Shown here: piece by piece, positions 1 through 11,089 of the stretch | Numbering within the stretch: the first letter of the stretch is position 1 | Layout of the letters: each line of letters opens with the position of its first letter | Notes under the pieces: model-generated | Told to the model about the DNA's origin: nothing | What the model saw: the letters and a program-made list of their open reading frames with translations, nothing else | Database searches by the model: none | Program-made: the position numbers and the translations under genes | Origin: Paralithodes platypus | Lineage: Eukaryota; Arthropoda; Malacostraca; Decapoda; Lithodidae | Length of the DNA: 64,000 bases | Reading direction: 5' to 3' | Assembly (NCBI GenBank): GCA_032716605.1 | Contig: CM064502.1 | Location: forward strand, 59,046,421 to 59,110,420

Positions 1-118
1 GGTTAAGTGAGATACTTCAAAGCCTGTTAATTGATGGAGGCTCTTTTTAAACTGAATAGAATAGTCTAATAGCCAGAATAAAGTTAAAAGGTCGGCACCG
101 GTACAGAAGGGGTTAAGG
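1..118. repeat. Fragment of a TTAA-ended MITE family
   Basis: The segment ends with a GTACAGAAGGGGTTAA-type terminus. Its body (a GAAGCCTGTTAATTG motif, then a TAGCCAGAATAA motif) recurs at 15,334-15,476, 53,759-53,957 and around 55,490-55,620. The TTAA next to an AGGGG terminus fits piggyBac-type ends. The left end lies outside the window. Confidence 0.5.
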
Positions 119-137
119 TTGTTGACAATGAAGGGTG

Positions 138-594
138 CCAGGTATGGATGGATGGCCTATACCCTGTTCCAAATAGGTAGGCCAGGAATCGTGAACCCGA
201 ACCTCTATAACTCGCAAATGGCGAGGGTAATCCAGATAGTATTTCTACCATTTGGGAAGGGTCAGACAGGGAATAAGTGTGGAAATTTACAGCCAGAAAT
301 CGTGAACCTTAACCTCCGTAACTCTCAAACGACAAGAGTAATCCAGATAGTATTTCTACCATTTGGGAAGGGTCGCCCAGGGAATAGGTGTGGAAATTTA
401 CAGCCAGAAATCGTGAACTTTAAGTTCTAAGTCAAAAAGAGCTAGAGCAAATGGGCTCTATATTTCCACACCTATTCCCTGGCTGACCCTTCCCAAATGG
501 TAGAAATATTTGCTCAATTTCTCTAGTTGTTGAGTTATGGAGGTTATTGATCAAGAGCTTTGGCCCACTTATTTGAAACAGGGTATAGTAATTA
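138..594. repeat. Degenerate foldback-MITE related direct and inverted copies
   Basis: Two direct copies of about 120 bp (near 175-295 and 296-420) share the motifs CAGGAATCGTGAACC and TACCATTTGGGAAGGGTC. A partial inverted copy follows at about 455-560. The same motifs occur in the intact foldback element at 630-846 and near 25,720-25,865, so these are rearranged copies of one family. No coding potential is credible here. Confidence 0.5.
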
Positions 595-629
595 TGGGTG
601 GCTACTGAAAGAGGATTTGTGAGAACTAT

Positions 630-846
630 AGTCCATCCATTTTAGGTTGGGCAGGAATCGTAACCTCTAACCTCTGTAACTCAAAAAGGACTAGAACAAA
701 TGGGCTGTCAATTTCCTCACCTATTCCTGAACAAAGTCTTCCCATTTGGTAGAAAAATTAGCTTGATTATTAAATTCCTTTTTGAGTTACAGAGAGGTTA
801 GAGGCTACGATTTCTGCCCAACCTAGAATGAACAGACTATAGTGCA
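630..846. mobile_element. Foldback MITE with arms of about 60 bp
   Basis: The left arm starts TATAGTCCATCCATTTTAGG and the right arm is its imperfect reverse complement ending CAGACTATA. Both arms contain TAACTCAAAAAGG or its complement. A second copy with the same arms lies at 11,558-11,778 in an intron of the ion-channel gene. There is no ORF, so it is non-autonomous; the superfamily is not assigned. Confidence 0.6.
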
Positions 847-887
847 AAATATTTATGTGAAATAATAACCTTGTATTATAATGTTAA

Positions 888-1208
888 GGGGGGATGGCTG
901 TTTTTCTGTAACCCCTGCTTCCTCATGGTTAGCCCCATTAGTTTTCTGATTTTAAGATGTTAGGCTCATTGGATTTGGCGATTTCAAGATCTTTCGCCTC
1001 ATTTCTTTGTCAACATTTAGACCTATCGTGCCATTTAGGTGTCGGTTTTTTCCTGGCGAGTGATAGCGCGTCTGTAATTTTGGAGGAGTCGGCCTTTGGC
1101 CTGGACATTTTTCTACCAAAAACTGTACAAATTTATCTCGAAGGGGGATCTGGAGGATATTTTTAAAAAATTGATGGAGGCCTAGGGAGGAAACTAAAAT
1201 TATATATA
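888..1208 (+). mobile_element. TTAA-flanked GGGG-type MITE, right end disrupted
   Basis: It starts right after TTAA (884-887) with GGGGGGATGG. It carries the recognisable body of a family seen whole at 24,211-24,570 and 56,299-56,647: the CCCCATTAGTTT block, a TGGCGAGTGATAGCG block, a GGCCTTTGGCC palindrome and TAGGGAGGAAACTAAA. The pogo/Tigger-like MITE at 1,209-1,599 sits where the right end should be, so it probably inserted into this copy. Confidence 0.6.
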
Positions 1209-1599
1209 CAGTAAACCCTCGTTATCTCGGACTAATTGGGGGATGGCCACCTTTGAAATGTACGATTTTCCGAGATGTTTAAATGATTACATCATTGCAT
1301 GTGAAATCCATCATATTAATGACAAATACAAACATTATTATGTTTTCAGGGACAGTACAGTACAGTACATAGTAATAAATATGTACATAGTAATAAATAT
1401 TAACACAATAGTTAAAAGGCACAGGCTTGAATTCGTCCTAACCACATAAAACCGAGTGAGAGAACACTGTAAACCGGACACAAACCCCGTCCAACTCGGA
1501 AATTTGCCGAGATCTACAGGGACATGTCCAACATGAGATGCCATTCCGAGAAGTATGGGTTTCCGAGTAAAAAGCGTCCGAGATGGCGGGGGTTTACTG
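1209..1599. mobile_element. pogo/Tigger-like MITE
   Basis: This 391-bp element has about 24-bp inverted ends beginning CAGTAAACCCTCGTTATCTC on the left and CAGTAAACCCCCGCCATCTC on the right (read inward), each followed by GGAC. It is flanked by TA at 1,207-1,208 and 1,600-1,601. CAGT-starting ends with TA target duplication are typical of pogo/Tigger elements of the Tc1/mariner superfamily. There is no transposase ORF, so it is non-autonomous. Confidence 0.75.
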
Positions 1600-2159
1600 T
1601 ATATATAAACAAACAAATATCATCTACCGCTTTATATCATTGTGGTTATATTATTGATTTTGGATACATATTGGATTACGACGGCTGAGTTGGCTAGTGT
1701 ATCCCTAACCCACAATGACTTATACCGAGTGACGTCCATGATTTATTACATATATAAATATAATAGTAATGATAATAATAGAGAGTTTTTATTTTCTGGG
1801 CACAATATGAGTTCTAATTTTGAAGTCTGTATATACGCTTACTGCAATATTAGTACCATAGATATTTATTATTATTATATGTATAGTATTATTATTATTA
1901 CTATTATTATTATTTATCACCAGATTCCATTGTCGTAAGTAATGAAATGATGCATGAATACTTGTTAATGAAGAATACTATATATATATATTGTTGCCAA
2001 TATGGGTTTGATTTTCCTTAAATATAATATGAAGCTGAAAGACAGTCAAATGTTTTGTTTTATATATATATATATATACTGTAAATATTTATATTAGTTG
2101 AGGTTAAGATACTTTTAAGGTCTAGTTAGTGGTGAAGGTCAATTTAGAGGTATAAAATG

Positions 2160-2735
2160 TTAAATTAATGTCAAGCTAGGTTGATTTGGATCAAGGTAGG
2201 TTGATTTGGATCAAGTTAGGTTGACTTTGATCAAGTTAGGTTGATTTGGATCAAGCTAAGTTGCTTTGGATCAAGCTAGGTTGATTGAGGTCAAGTTGGG
2301 TTGATTTGGATCAAGTTATGTTGAATTAGATCAAGCTAGTCAAGCCAACAAAGTGAAGACATGCCATCTGGATCAAGTTGGGTTGATTGTGGTCAAGTTA
2401 GGTTGATTGTAGTCGTTAGGTTGATTAAGATTGATTAATTTAGATCAAGTTGGGTTGATTTAGGTCAAGTTAAGTTGATTTAGATCAAGTTAAATTGATT
2501 TAGATCAGGATAAGTTGATTGAGATCAAGTTAGGTTGATTTAGGTAATGTAAGGTTGATTTAGATCAAGTTAGGTTGATTTAGCTCAAGTTAGGTTGAAT
2601 TAGCTCAAGTTAGGTTAATTTGGATCAAGCTAGGTTGATAAAGGTCAAGTTAGGTTGATTTAGATCAAGTTTTGTTGATTTGGATCAAGTTATGTTGAAT
2701 TAGATCAAGCTAGTCAAGCCAACAAAGTGGACATA
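2160..2735 (+). repeat. Tandem array A (20-bp unit), left arm
   Basis: About 25 diverged copies of a 20-bp unit around GGTTGATTTAGATCAAGTTA. A block that reads into array B (TAGTCAAGCCAACAAAGTG) appears at both about 2,336 and 2,708, so part of the A/B boundary was itself duplicated. Confidence 0.9.
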
Positions 2736-3548
2736 TGCCATCTATTGCCCAAAAAATGAACTAACAATCAAACCAAAATAGTGAAGGCGTATGCCATCTA
2801 TTGGCGAAAAAATGAACTAACAGTCAAGCCCAAAAAAGTGAAGGCGTATGCCATCTATTGGCAAAGATATGAACTAAAAGTAACAAAAAGTGAAGGCGTA
2901 TGCTATCTATTGGCAAAAAAATGAACTAACAGTTAAGGCAAAAAAAGTAAAGGCATTCGCCATCAATTGGCAAAAAAATGAACTAACGGTCAAGCCAAAA
3001 AAAAGTGAAGACGTACGCCATCTATTGGCAAAAAAGTGAACTAAAAGTACCACAAAATGAAGGCGTACGCCATCTATTGGCAAAAAAATGAACTAACAGT
3101 CAAGGCAAAAAAAGTGAAGGCATACGCCATCTATTGGCAAAAAAAAATAACGAACGGTCAAGCCAAAAAAAAGTGAAGGCGTACGCCATCTATTGGCAAA
3201 AAAATGAACTAACAGTCAAGCAAAAAAAGTGAAGGCATACGCCATCTATTGGCAAAAAAATTCAAGCCAAAAAAAAAGTGAAGGCGTACGCCATCTATTG
3301 GCAAAAAATGAACTAACAGTCAAGGCAAAAAAAGTGAAGGCGTACGCCATCTATTGGCAAAAAAATAAACTAACAGTCAAGCCAAAAAAAAGTGAAGGTG
3401 TACGCCATCTATTGGCAAAAAAATGAACTAACGGTTAAGACAAAAAAAAGTGAAGGCGTACGCCATCTATTGGCGAAAAAATTAACTAACAGTCAAGGCA
3501 AAAAAGTGAAGGCGTACGCCATCTATTGGCAGAAATTGTAACTAATAT
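2736..3548 (+). repeat. Tandem array B (about 55-bp unit), left arm
   Basis: Roughly 15 copies of a unit with GTGAAGGCGTACGCCATC, TATTGGCAAAAAAATGAACT and AACAGTCAAGCC. Each unit contains the small palindrome GGCGTACGCC. Units vary mainly in A-run length and in missing pieces. The short ORF through part of it (3,229-3,426) is just the repeat translated. Confidence 0.9.
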
Positions 3549-3604
3549 TTAAAGTGCAAAACGTGAATGCTTACTATTGGAGGAAATTGGAATTATCGAA
3601 AGTT

Positions 3605-4258
3605 AGTTAATTTTTTTGCCAATAGATGGCGTACACCTTCACTTTTTTTGTCTTGACTGTTAGTTCATTTTTTCGCCAATAGATGGCGTACGCCTTAACT
3701 TTTTTTTTGGCTTGACCGTTAGTTTATTTTTTTGCCAATAGATGGCATACGCCTTCACTTTTTTTGCCTTGACTGTTAGTTAATTTTTTCGCCAATAGAT
3801 GGCGTACGCCTTCACTTTTTTTGGCTTGACCGTTAGTTAATTTTTTTGCCAATAGATGGCGTATGCCTTCACTTTTTTTGCCTTGACTGTTAGTTCATTT
3901 TTTGGCTAATAGATGGCGTACGCCTTCACTTTTTGTTACTGTTAGTTCATTTTTTCGCCAATAGATGGCGTACGCCTTCACTTTTTGTTTTTACTTATTT
4001 TTAGTTCATTTTTTTGCCAATAGATGGCGTTCGCCTTCACTCTTTTGGCTTGACTGTTAGTTCATTTTTTTGCCAATAGATGGAGTACGCCTTCACTTTT
4101 TTTGGCTTGACTTTTAGTTAATTTTTTTTTTCAATAGATGGTATATGCCAAATATTTTGGCTCAACTGTTAGTTAATTGTTTTGCCAATAGATGGCGTAT
4201 GAGTTCACCTTCATGTATATATTGGTTAATTGTTTGACAAGTAGATGGCATAAGCCTT
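3605..4258 (-). repeat. Tandem array B, right (inverted) arm
   Basis: The reverse complement of the left B array: GCCAATAGATGGCGTACGCC followed by TTCACTTTTTTTGGCTTGAC, about 11-12 copies, decaying toward 4,258 where it meets the inverted A array. Confidence 0.9.
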
Positions 4259-4261
4259 TAT

Positions 4262-7245
4262 TCAAGCTAATTTGATGTAAATCAACCTAACTTGAACTAA
4301 TTTAATCAACTGAACTTGATCTAAATCAACCTATCTTGATCTAAATCAACCAAACTTGATCTAAATCAACCAAACTTGATCTAAATCAACCAAACTTGAT
4401 CTTAATCAACCAAACTTGATCTTAATCAACTTAACTTTACCTAAATCAACCTAACTTGATCTAAATAAACCTAACTTGATATAAATCAACTATACCTTGA
4501 TCTTAATCAACTTGACTTGATCTAAATCAACATAACTTGATCTAAGTCAACATAGCTTGATCTAAAGCAACCTAACTTGATCTAAATCAACCTAGCTTGA
4601 CCTAAATCAACCAAACTTGACCCAAATCAACCTTACTTGACCTAAACCAACCTAATTTTATCTAAATCAATCTAACTTGATCTAATTCGACCTAATATCC
4701 AAATCAACCTAACCTGATCTAATCCAACCTAATTTTATCTAAATCTACCTAACTTGACCCAAATCTACCTAACCTGACCCAAATCTACCTAACCTGACCC
4801 AAATCTACCTAACTTGACCCAAATCAACCTAATTTTATCTAAATCAATCTAACTTGATCTAATTCGACCTAATATCCAAATCAACCTAACCTGATCTAAT
4901 CCAACCTAATTTTATCTAAATCAACCTAACTTGACCTAAATCAACCAAACTTCATCTAAATCAACCTTATTTGACCTAAATCAACCTTATTTGATCTAAA
5001 TCAACCTAACTTAATCCAAATCAACCTAACTTGACCTAAATCAACCAAAGTTGATCCAAATCAACCTAACTTGATCCAAATCAACCAAACTTGATCTAAA
5101 TCAGCCTAACTTGACCTAAATCAACCTAACTTGACCTAAATCAACCAAACTTGATCTAAATCAACCTTATTTGACCTAAATCAACCACTTTATCTAAATC
5201 AACCTAACTTGATCCAAATCAACCTAACGACCTAAATCAATCAAACTTTATCTAAATCAACCTAACTTGACCTAAATCAACCTAACTTGACCTAAATCAA
5301 CCAAACTTCATCTAAATCAACCTTTTTGACCTAAATCAACCAAACTTGATCTAAATCAACCTAACTTGATCCAAATCAACCTAGCTTGACCTAAATCAAC
5401 CTAACTAACTTTACCTAAATCACCCAAACTTCATCTAAATCAACCTTATTTGACCTAAATCAACCAAACTTGATCTAATTCAACCTAACTTGATCTAAAT
5501 CAACCTAACTTGACCTAAATCAACCAAACTTGATCTAAGTCAACCTAACTTTATCCAAATCAACCTAAGTTGACCTAAACCAACCTAACTTTATCGTAAT
5601 CAACATAACTTGTTCCAAATCAACCTAACTTGATCTGACTTAACCTAGCATGATCTGAAGGAAGCTAGATTGATCCAAAGGAAGCTAGATTGATTCAAAT
5701 CAACCTATGTAGATCTGAATCAACTTAGTTTCATCAGAATCCATCTAACTTGATCTGAATCAATCTAACTTCATCCAAATCAACATAACTTGATCTAACT
5801 AAACCTAACATGATCTGAATCAACCTAGCTTGATCAAATACAGCCTAAATTCATTCTAATCAACTTAGTTTGAACCATGTCAACCTAGCTTGATCCAATT
5901 CAAATTAGCTTAATCCAATTTAACCTATATAGCTTGGTTCAAATAAGCTAACCTTGATCCAAATCAATCTAGCTTGATTAAACTCAACCTGACTTTATCC
6001 GAATCAACCTAACTTGACCTCAGTCAACCTAAGTTGACCTCAGTCAGCCTAACTTGACCTCACTCAACCTAGCTTGACCTGTCAGCCTAACTTGACCTCA
6101 GTCAACCTAACTCGACCTCAGTCAACCTAACTCGACCTCAGTCAACCTAACTCGACCTCAGTCAACCTAACTTGACATCAGTCAACCTAACTTGACTTTA
6201 ATCAACCTAAACTGAGCTACTTTAAGTTTATAAATTCCCGGCGCGACCGAAGCCGCTCCAAGGACCCGTGCCGCCATGGAGGGGGTAGGGGATGGTTGTG
6301 ACGGTTTGGCTCCCGAAACTGCTCCCCGCGGCCGGCATCCGGTTGTCCTCCACTGGTCTTTGATCTTGTCTCCGGCCGTGGAGGGTCGGCAGCCATCCGC
6401 GGTTGGCAGCTCCGGGAGGTGGTCCCACGGCGTAGACGCCGCCACATCAGGACCAGCTTACAGACTATTCAAAACAAAGCCCTGAAGATCATTACAGGCT
6501 GCACAGCTACTACACCCACAGATCACCTACATCAAGAAACCAAAATCCTCAAAGTCAAAGATCATCTGGACATGAGAGGCACTCAATTCCTGGCAGCAGC
6601 CTCCACGAACCAGGACCACCCACTAAACTACATGGCAACACACCCACAGACACCAAGAAATATCAAAACAACACCCAGCACACGGTATCACACATAATTA
6701 CTGTCCTCTCTCCCTCCCTGCCCACCCCGAACCAACTTCCAGAAGCACATCCATACTCATATCTCTCGCCGATCCATCCACTCACTCAGACAACACGCAA
6801 CTGCAAGCACGACCTCCCGAAATCCATCCTTCCGAATTCTCCCTTCCTCGCGAGGACAGAGTCCACCTGGCCAGGCTGAGATGCGGACACCATCCAGCTC
6901 TCCTGAGCTATCAGAAGAGACCGAGTCATCCCGGGATGTAACACAGCACCCCATACCATTAAACACATCATAGAAGACTGCATTTCACACAACCACTTAC
7001 GCCAACAACACAATCTACACTCAATGAGAGCTCTGTGGGAAAGCCCGATCGTGGCCATGGCCTTCCTCAGGGACTCGGGGCTGTTCGGCCAGGCAGCTTA
7101 GGGAACAACAACAACAACAACTTTAAGTTTATTCAATCAAGTTTGATCCAAATCAACCTAACTTGATCTGAATCAACCTAGCTTAATACAAATCAACTTA
7201 ACTTGACCTAAATCAACCTAACTCGATCTAAGTCAACCTAACAAT
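4262..7245 (-). repeat. Tandem array A, right (inverted) arm
   Basis: About 100 copies of the inverted 20-bp unit (CTAAATCAACCTAACTTGAT), interrupted at 6,232-7,119 by a LINE. A higher-order duplication is visible: the block around 4,660-4,740 recurs around 4,835-4,915. Near 6,010-6,200 the unit changes to a CTCAGTCAACCTAA variant, indicating local homogenisation. Confidence 0.9.
6232..7119 (+). mobile_element. 5'-truncated LINE insertion with 13-bp target-site duplication
   Basis: The same ACTTTAAGTTTAT sequence flanks the insert at 6,219-6,231 and 7,120-7,132. From about 6,440 to 7,100 it matches the last ~230 codons and 3' end of the LINE at 59,691-62,479 (TIQNKALKIITGC, LKVKDHLDMRGTQFLA), with frameshifts. 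It ends in an (AAC)n tail. The first ~205 bp (6,236-6,440) are GC-rich and do not match that LINE, so the 5' end looks chimeric. Confidence 0.85.
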
Positions 7246-7372
7246 CTATATTAACCAGGTATGAATGTGAGCTTCACTTGATGTTACAGACCATAACTCA
7301 TACTGTCTAACAAACATTATAGTTGCTAAAATTACTAGACCATCTAATACGCTATATCCATTTGGTCCCATT

Positions 7373-7565
7373 TAGCCTACTGTTTTAAGACATTTATCCC
7401 TATTCAGGTTTCGATTTCTTCTGGTAAGCAATAGCGAGCCAGCATTGTATGGAGAAATCCGGCTTCGTCGGAAAATTTACAAAATTTACACAATTTTAAA
7501 ATATGCTGGCTCGCTACCGCTCGTCAGAAGAAAATCGACACCTGGATGGGGATAAATGTCTAAAC
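7373..7565. repeat. Rearranged fragment of the GGGG-type MITE family
   Basis: It contains the AGACATTTATCCC, CGATTTCTTCTGG and AGCAATAGCGAGCC blocks and their inverted counterparts in a short foldback, related to the CTGGCGAGTGATAGCG block of the family at 24,211-24,570. The termini are not clear. Confidence 0.4.
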
Positions 7566-7689
7566 ACATATAGTAATAACCATTCCAATATATATTTTAA
7601 GATGGTAATCCTGATTTGAAAGGTAAAGGAAAGTTAAGAATCAAAAGTATGCTATTTTTTTTATTATACTTAACAAGGCAGTACTATTA

Positions 7690-8058
7690 AAATGCCGGGT
7701 GCGAAGGGAATTTAACTCTCCCGAAAATCCCCAGGCCCAGTGGTGATGCCTGGCGCGGGTTTGAACCCTGGTCAGGGACCTCAGTAGGTTTTACCAGACT
7801 GGCGCGGATTCGAACCCTGGTTAGGGACCTCAGTAAGTTTTTACCAGACTCGCGCGCTAACCCACTGTACTACCACGGACGTACAATAGGATAGCAACCT
7901 TAGTTCTCCCTGAAAGAACCAGGTGATAGTATCGTGGTGATTCACGTGGTGGGTTTCTTAGACTTCGCCACCAACGACTATTTTACGCTACCCCAGACGT
8001 CAACTCGGGTAATTTTGTGGTTGCGGTATTTTGCGGGTACAGGGTATTACAACTATAA
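7690..8058. repeat. Degenerate MITE related to the element at 27,159-27,596
   Basis: Shared blocks include GGGTGCGAAGGGAATTT, CCCCAGGCCCA, a GTGATAGT...CGTGGTGATTCA block and CGACTATTTTAC. The right end (GGGTATTACA) resembles the GGGCATTAC terminus of the intact copy. Confidence 0.5.
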
Positions 8059-8344
8059 CAGAGAACAATTCACTAAATTACCTTGTAGACATTCAGAAAA
8101 TCATGCCTGGTAGTACAAAGTTTACCTACTTATTGTTTATTGGTGAATATATTCCTTAAATTAGTTTTAATTGAGTAAATGCTTTCACCAAACGTGTTTC
8201 CATATCATTACTGACTGTTACATAATTATACAGGTAGGCTACATGTAAAGTTGAACACACTAGTTTGTTCATCTACTTTATTATATGTATAGAAATGTAA
8301 ATACTATGATTGATTTTCTGGTGTAGTTTCTTATTAAATAGTTG

Positions 8345-8545
8345 AATAACCCTTTGAAGATTATGACGCATTTGCATAGTTTATTCTGGCTATCATTAGA
8401 AGATTTTAACCAATTTAGGAAAGATCTGTGGGAATTATAAGGATAAAAACCATCTCTATTAACCCTCTGACTTCCATATACCCATCCTAATCTGAATAAA
8501 ATTGTCTAATAATAGCCAGAAAACAGAAAAGAAATGCGCATTGTT
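8345..8545. repeat. CCCTTTGAAGATTATGA-type MITE copy
   Basis: It starts ACCCTTTGAAGATTATGACG and carries the TTCTGGCTATCATTAGA and ATAGCCAGAAAACA blocks. The intact TTAA-flanked copy of the same family is at 53,544-53,750. The right end here is replaced by the (GTT)n tail of the retroposon that begins at 8,547. Confidence 0.55.
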
Positions 8546-8546
8546 G

Positions 8547-8838
8547 TTGTAGTTCCCCAGACAGTCTCGAGTCCGGTAGACCTAAGCCATCCAGCGATGC
8601 TCAGGCCCCCGAAGGGGTCAGGGTGAGATGAGATCTGTCTTGAGAGGGCAGCGTGGGAGGGGATCAGCAGCCCACGTGCTTGCACTCCCGGGCCAATGCC
8701 CCCACCGTCCGCAGCCCACCTAATCGGGCAATTTCGCTAGCACCTAGAAGGAAAAGTAGTACAAGAAAAACAGCTAAGGTTGGGTAGAGGATGCCAAACC
8801 TCACTCTGGATAGGACCAGCCCTCAACCATGCATCATT
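8547..8838 (-). mobile_element. SINE-like retroposon (head module I, LINE-like tail)
   Basis: Read on the minus strand it starts with GGGCTGGTCCTATCCAGAGT and ends GACTGTCTGGGGAACTACAACAAC. That tail resembles the 3' ends of the retroposon at 12,038-12,504 and of the LINE at 59,691-62,479. The head is shared with the repeat at 55,946-56,220. There is no ORF. RNA polymerase III boxes could not be defined with confidence. Confidence 0.6.
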
Positions 8839-8930
8839 GCATCTTCTAAGGGTTAAACAGTTGATTAATGAGATTAAACTATTATCACTACCACCTCCAC
8901 CACCACCATTACCATCACCGCCACCACCAT

Positions 8931-9216
8931 TTAACCACTAGTACAATAACCTAAGAAGTAGACACAGAGAAAGAAGACATACAGACCAACAATGATTCCA
9001 CAAGCCAGTTCCTCCACCCTCCTGATAACTCCACCAATCTTCACCATCACTCCACCACCACCACCAGTCCTCACCACTATCCTCCTCCTTCCACCCTCAC
9101 CACCACCATCTCTCTCCACCAATTCTTCACCATCCTTAGCCCGGGTTTGGACTAGCCTGATGCCGTTGTCACCAATCTCATCTGTTACCTGAAAATAAAA
9201 TCATAAATAAATAAAT

Positions 9217-9260
<44 letters not shown>

Positions 9261-11055
9261 TCACTACTACTATTACTACTACTACTACTACTACTACTAC
9301 TAGGTAAATAGTCTACAAATTACTAAGACAATCTTAAAAAAATACCTACCTTACAGACTATTTTGCTTAGCTTAGGATAGTACGATTCAAAAGGTATAAA
9401 ATAGTCTTGCGTCTCAATATTATTGATACGAGGTGCCGTTGTAAAGGCTTTTCTCTCAATACCTTCCCCTGAGCCTGTCCTCTGTGAAAAGACTAATAAC
9501 ACACACAACAAAGCCACTCCAACAGCTTCCTCTCTCTCCAACACCCCTCTCAACAATCTTCGGAAAGTAAATACGAGGTGCCATTGTAAAGGCATACCCC
9601 TCAATACCTTTCCCTGAGTCTGTCCCCTGTGTAAGCAAAACATTATTCCTTCAGTGGCATAGTCGGTAGAGCATCGGCTGCTGATCAAAGGGTCGGCGGA
9701 TCAAGCCCTCACTGTCAAAATGTTATTGGTAGATGTCAAGCCCGGGCAAGTTGACCTAGCGATTCGAGACAAACACGTAAATCTATATACGTAAATCTAT
9801 ATACTGTACATATACATATATATCTATATATCTACTGTATATATCTATATATATATATATATACAGTACAGTATACAGTATATACAAAAGTTACCTCCTC
9901 CTTCACGGATGCTGGGGTCTTGGAACGCCTGACAAAGCCGGCGATGACATAGGCCAGCGTGAGGAACATGACACACAACGAGACCCCGGTGAAGATGTCC
10001 TGGGCCCGTATGTATGGCACGGAGGCAAAGGCGGCCCGGGAACTGTGACTGAGGGCCAGGAGGACCAGGGGCGGGAGGAGGGACAGCAGGAGGGGACCCA
10101 CAAACATCTCAGACGGTAGGAAGAAGGCCGTCCATGTGAGGATGACCAAGAGGAAGGTGGGCAGGTACCAGTCCACCAGGTAAGGCCCCAGCACTCGCTT
10201 CAGCTTAACACCTACCTGGAGACTGCTGTACTGACCTGGGAGATGAGGTAAGTTAGTGGATCTCTCTCTCTCCCTAAGCTGTAAAAAATCGCCTAATGAT
10301 AGCCAGAAGGAAATTTCAAAATGTGTCATAATCTTCAAAGGGTTTATCAATCAATCCATATATCGATCCATCCATCTATCAATCTATCTATCTATCTATC
10401 TATGGCACTATATATCTACCTATTTATCTAACTCTCTATTTGAATACAGTCTGACTATAATCTTACCAGTAGACGTTTGAGAGAGGTACTTGTGTGTGTG
10501 GAGGTCTCCCATGGTAAACCTGGTGAGCTGGATGGAGGGCGAGAGAGTTATACTGTCATTCTGGGCTAGTAGGAACACTACATCATCAATGGTGTACCCG
10601 TCTGTTAAGAGTGGAGAGAGAATTGTAGGGGTTAGAGTTAGTCAACGAGGCGCGGGCGAGGTACCTATAAGAGAACGACCATCCCGCCCCCTCCCTGACG
10701 CCCGTACCCCGTCATCCCGCCCCTCTTGGACTGAGATTGAAAGCCCCCCACCTTCTCCAGCATCAATCCGGGGAATTTCTGAATCCCAAATCGAAAGAGT
10801 CGAGACCCCTGATTAGCCAGCCAAAGTAACCGACACAGAAACCCAACCTTCACCAAATCTCGCCACGTCCAGCCCGTACCACCAAAAGACTCTGATCTCT
10901 TGCTGGGTCATATAAAGCTCGGATTGGCCTACAGAAACACACTTTCATCAAGACTATCCACAAGTCTTCTCCCCCACCCTCTCCACTTGGGACTTGCACT
11001 AGCCTTCTCCCTCCCTCCCTCCCTCCCTTCCTCCCTCCCTCCCTCCCTCCCTCTG

Positions 11056-11089
<34 letters not shown>

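Larger units (their letters stand above)
2100..7250. mobile_element. Large palindrome built of two inverted tandem-repeat arrays (Foldback-like)
   Basis: The order is array A, array B, a spacer of about 50 bp (3,550-3,600), inverted B, inverted A. A is a roughly 20-bp unit containing GGTTGATTTAGATCAAGTTA. B is a roughly 52-57-bp unit containing GGCGTACGCCATCTATTGGC. The arms are unequal: A is about 0.6 kb on the left and about 2 kb on the right even after removing a LINE insertion. Long inverted repeats made of short tandem repeats are the hallmark of Drosophila Foldback elements. No transposase is visible, so the identification is structural only. Confidence 0.6.

Noticed and set aside
2736..4258. 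Regular repeat with constant-looking 55-bp units, CRISPR-like at first sight
   Set aside because: There are no unique spacers: the entire unit repeats, with an inverted half. The genome is eukaryotic.
6182..6485. Overlapping GC-rich frames on both strands
   Set aside because: They lie in the chimeric 5' part of a LINE insertion; no family motif and four competing frames.
9650..9712. Functional tRNA gene
   Set aside because: A- and B-box-like sequences exist but the acceptor and anticodon stems do not pair and the T-loop consensus is lost.
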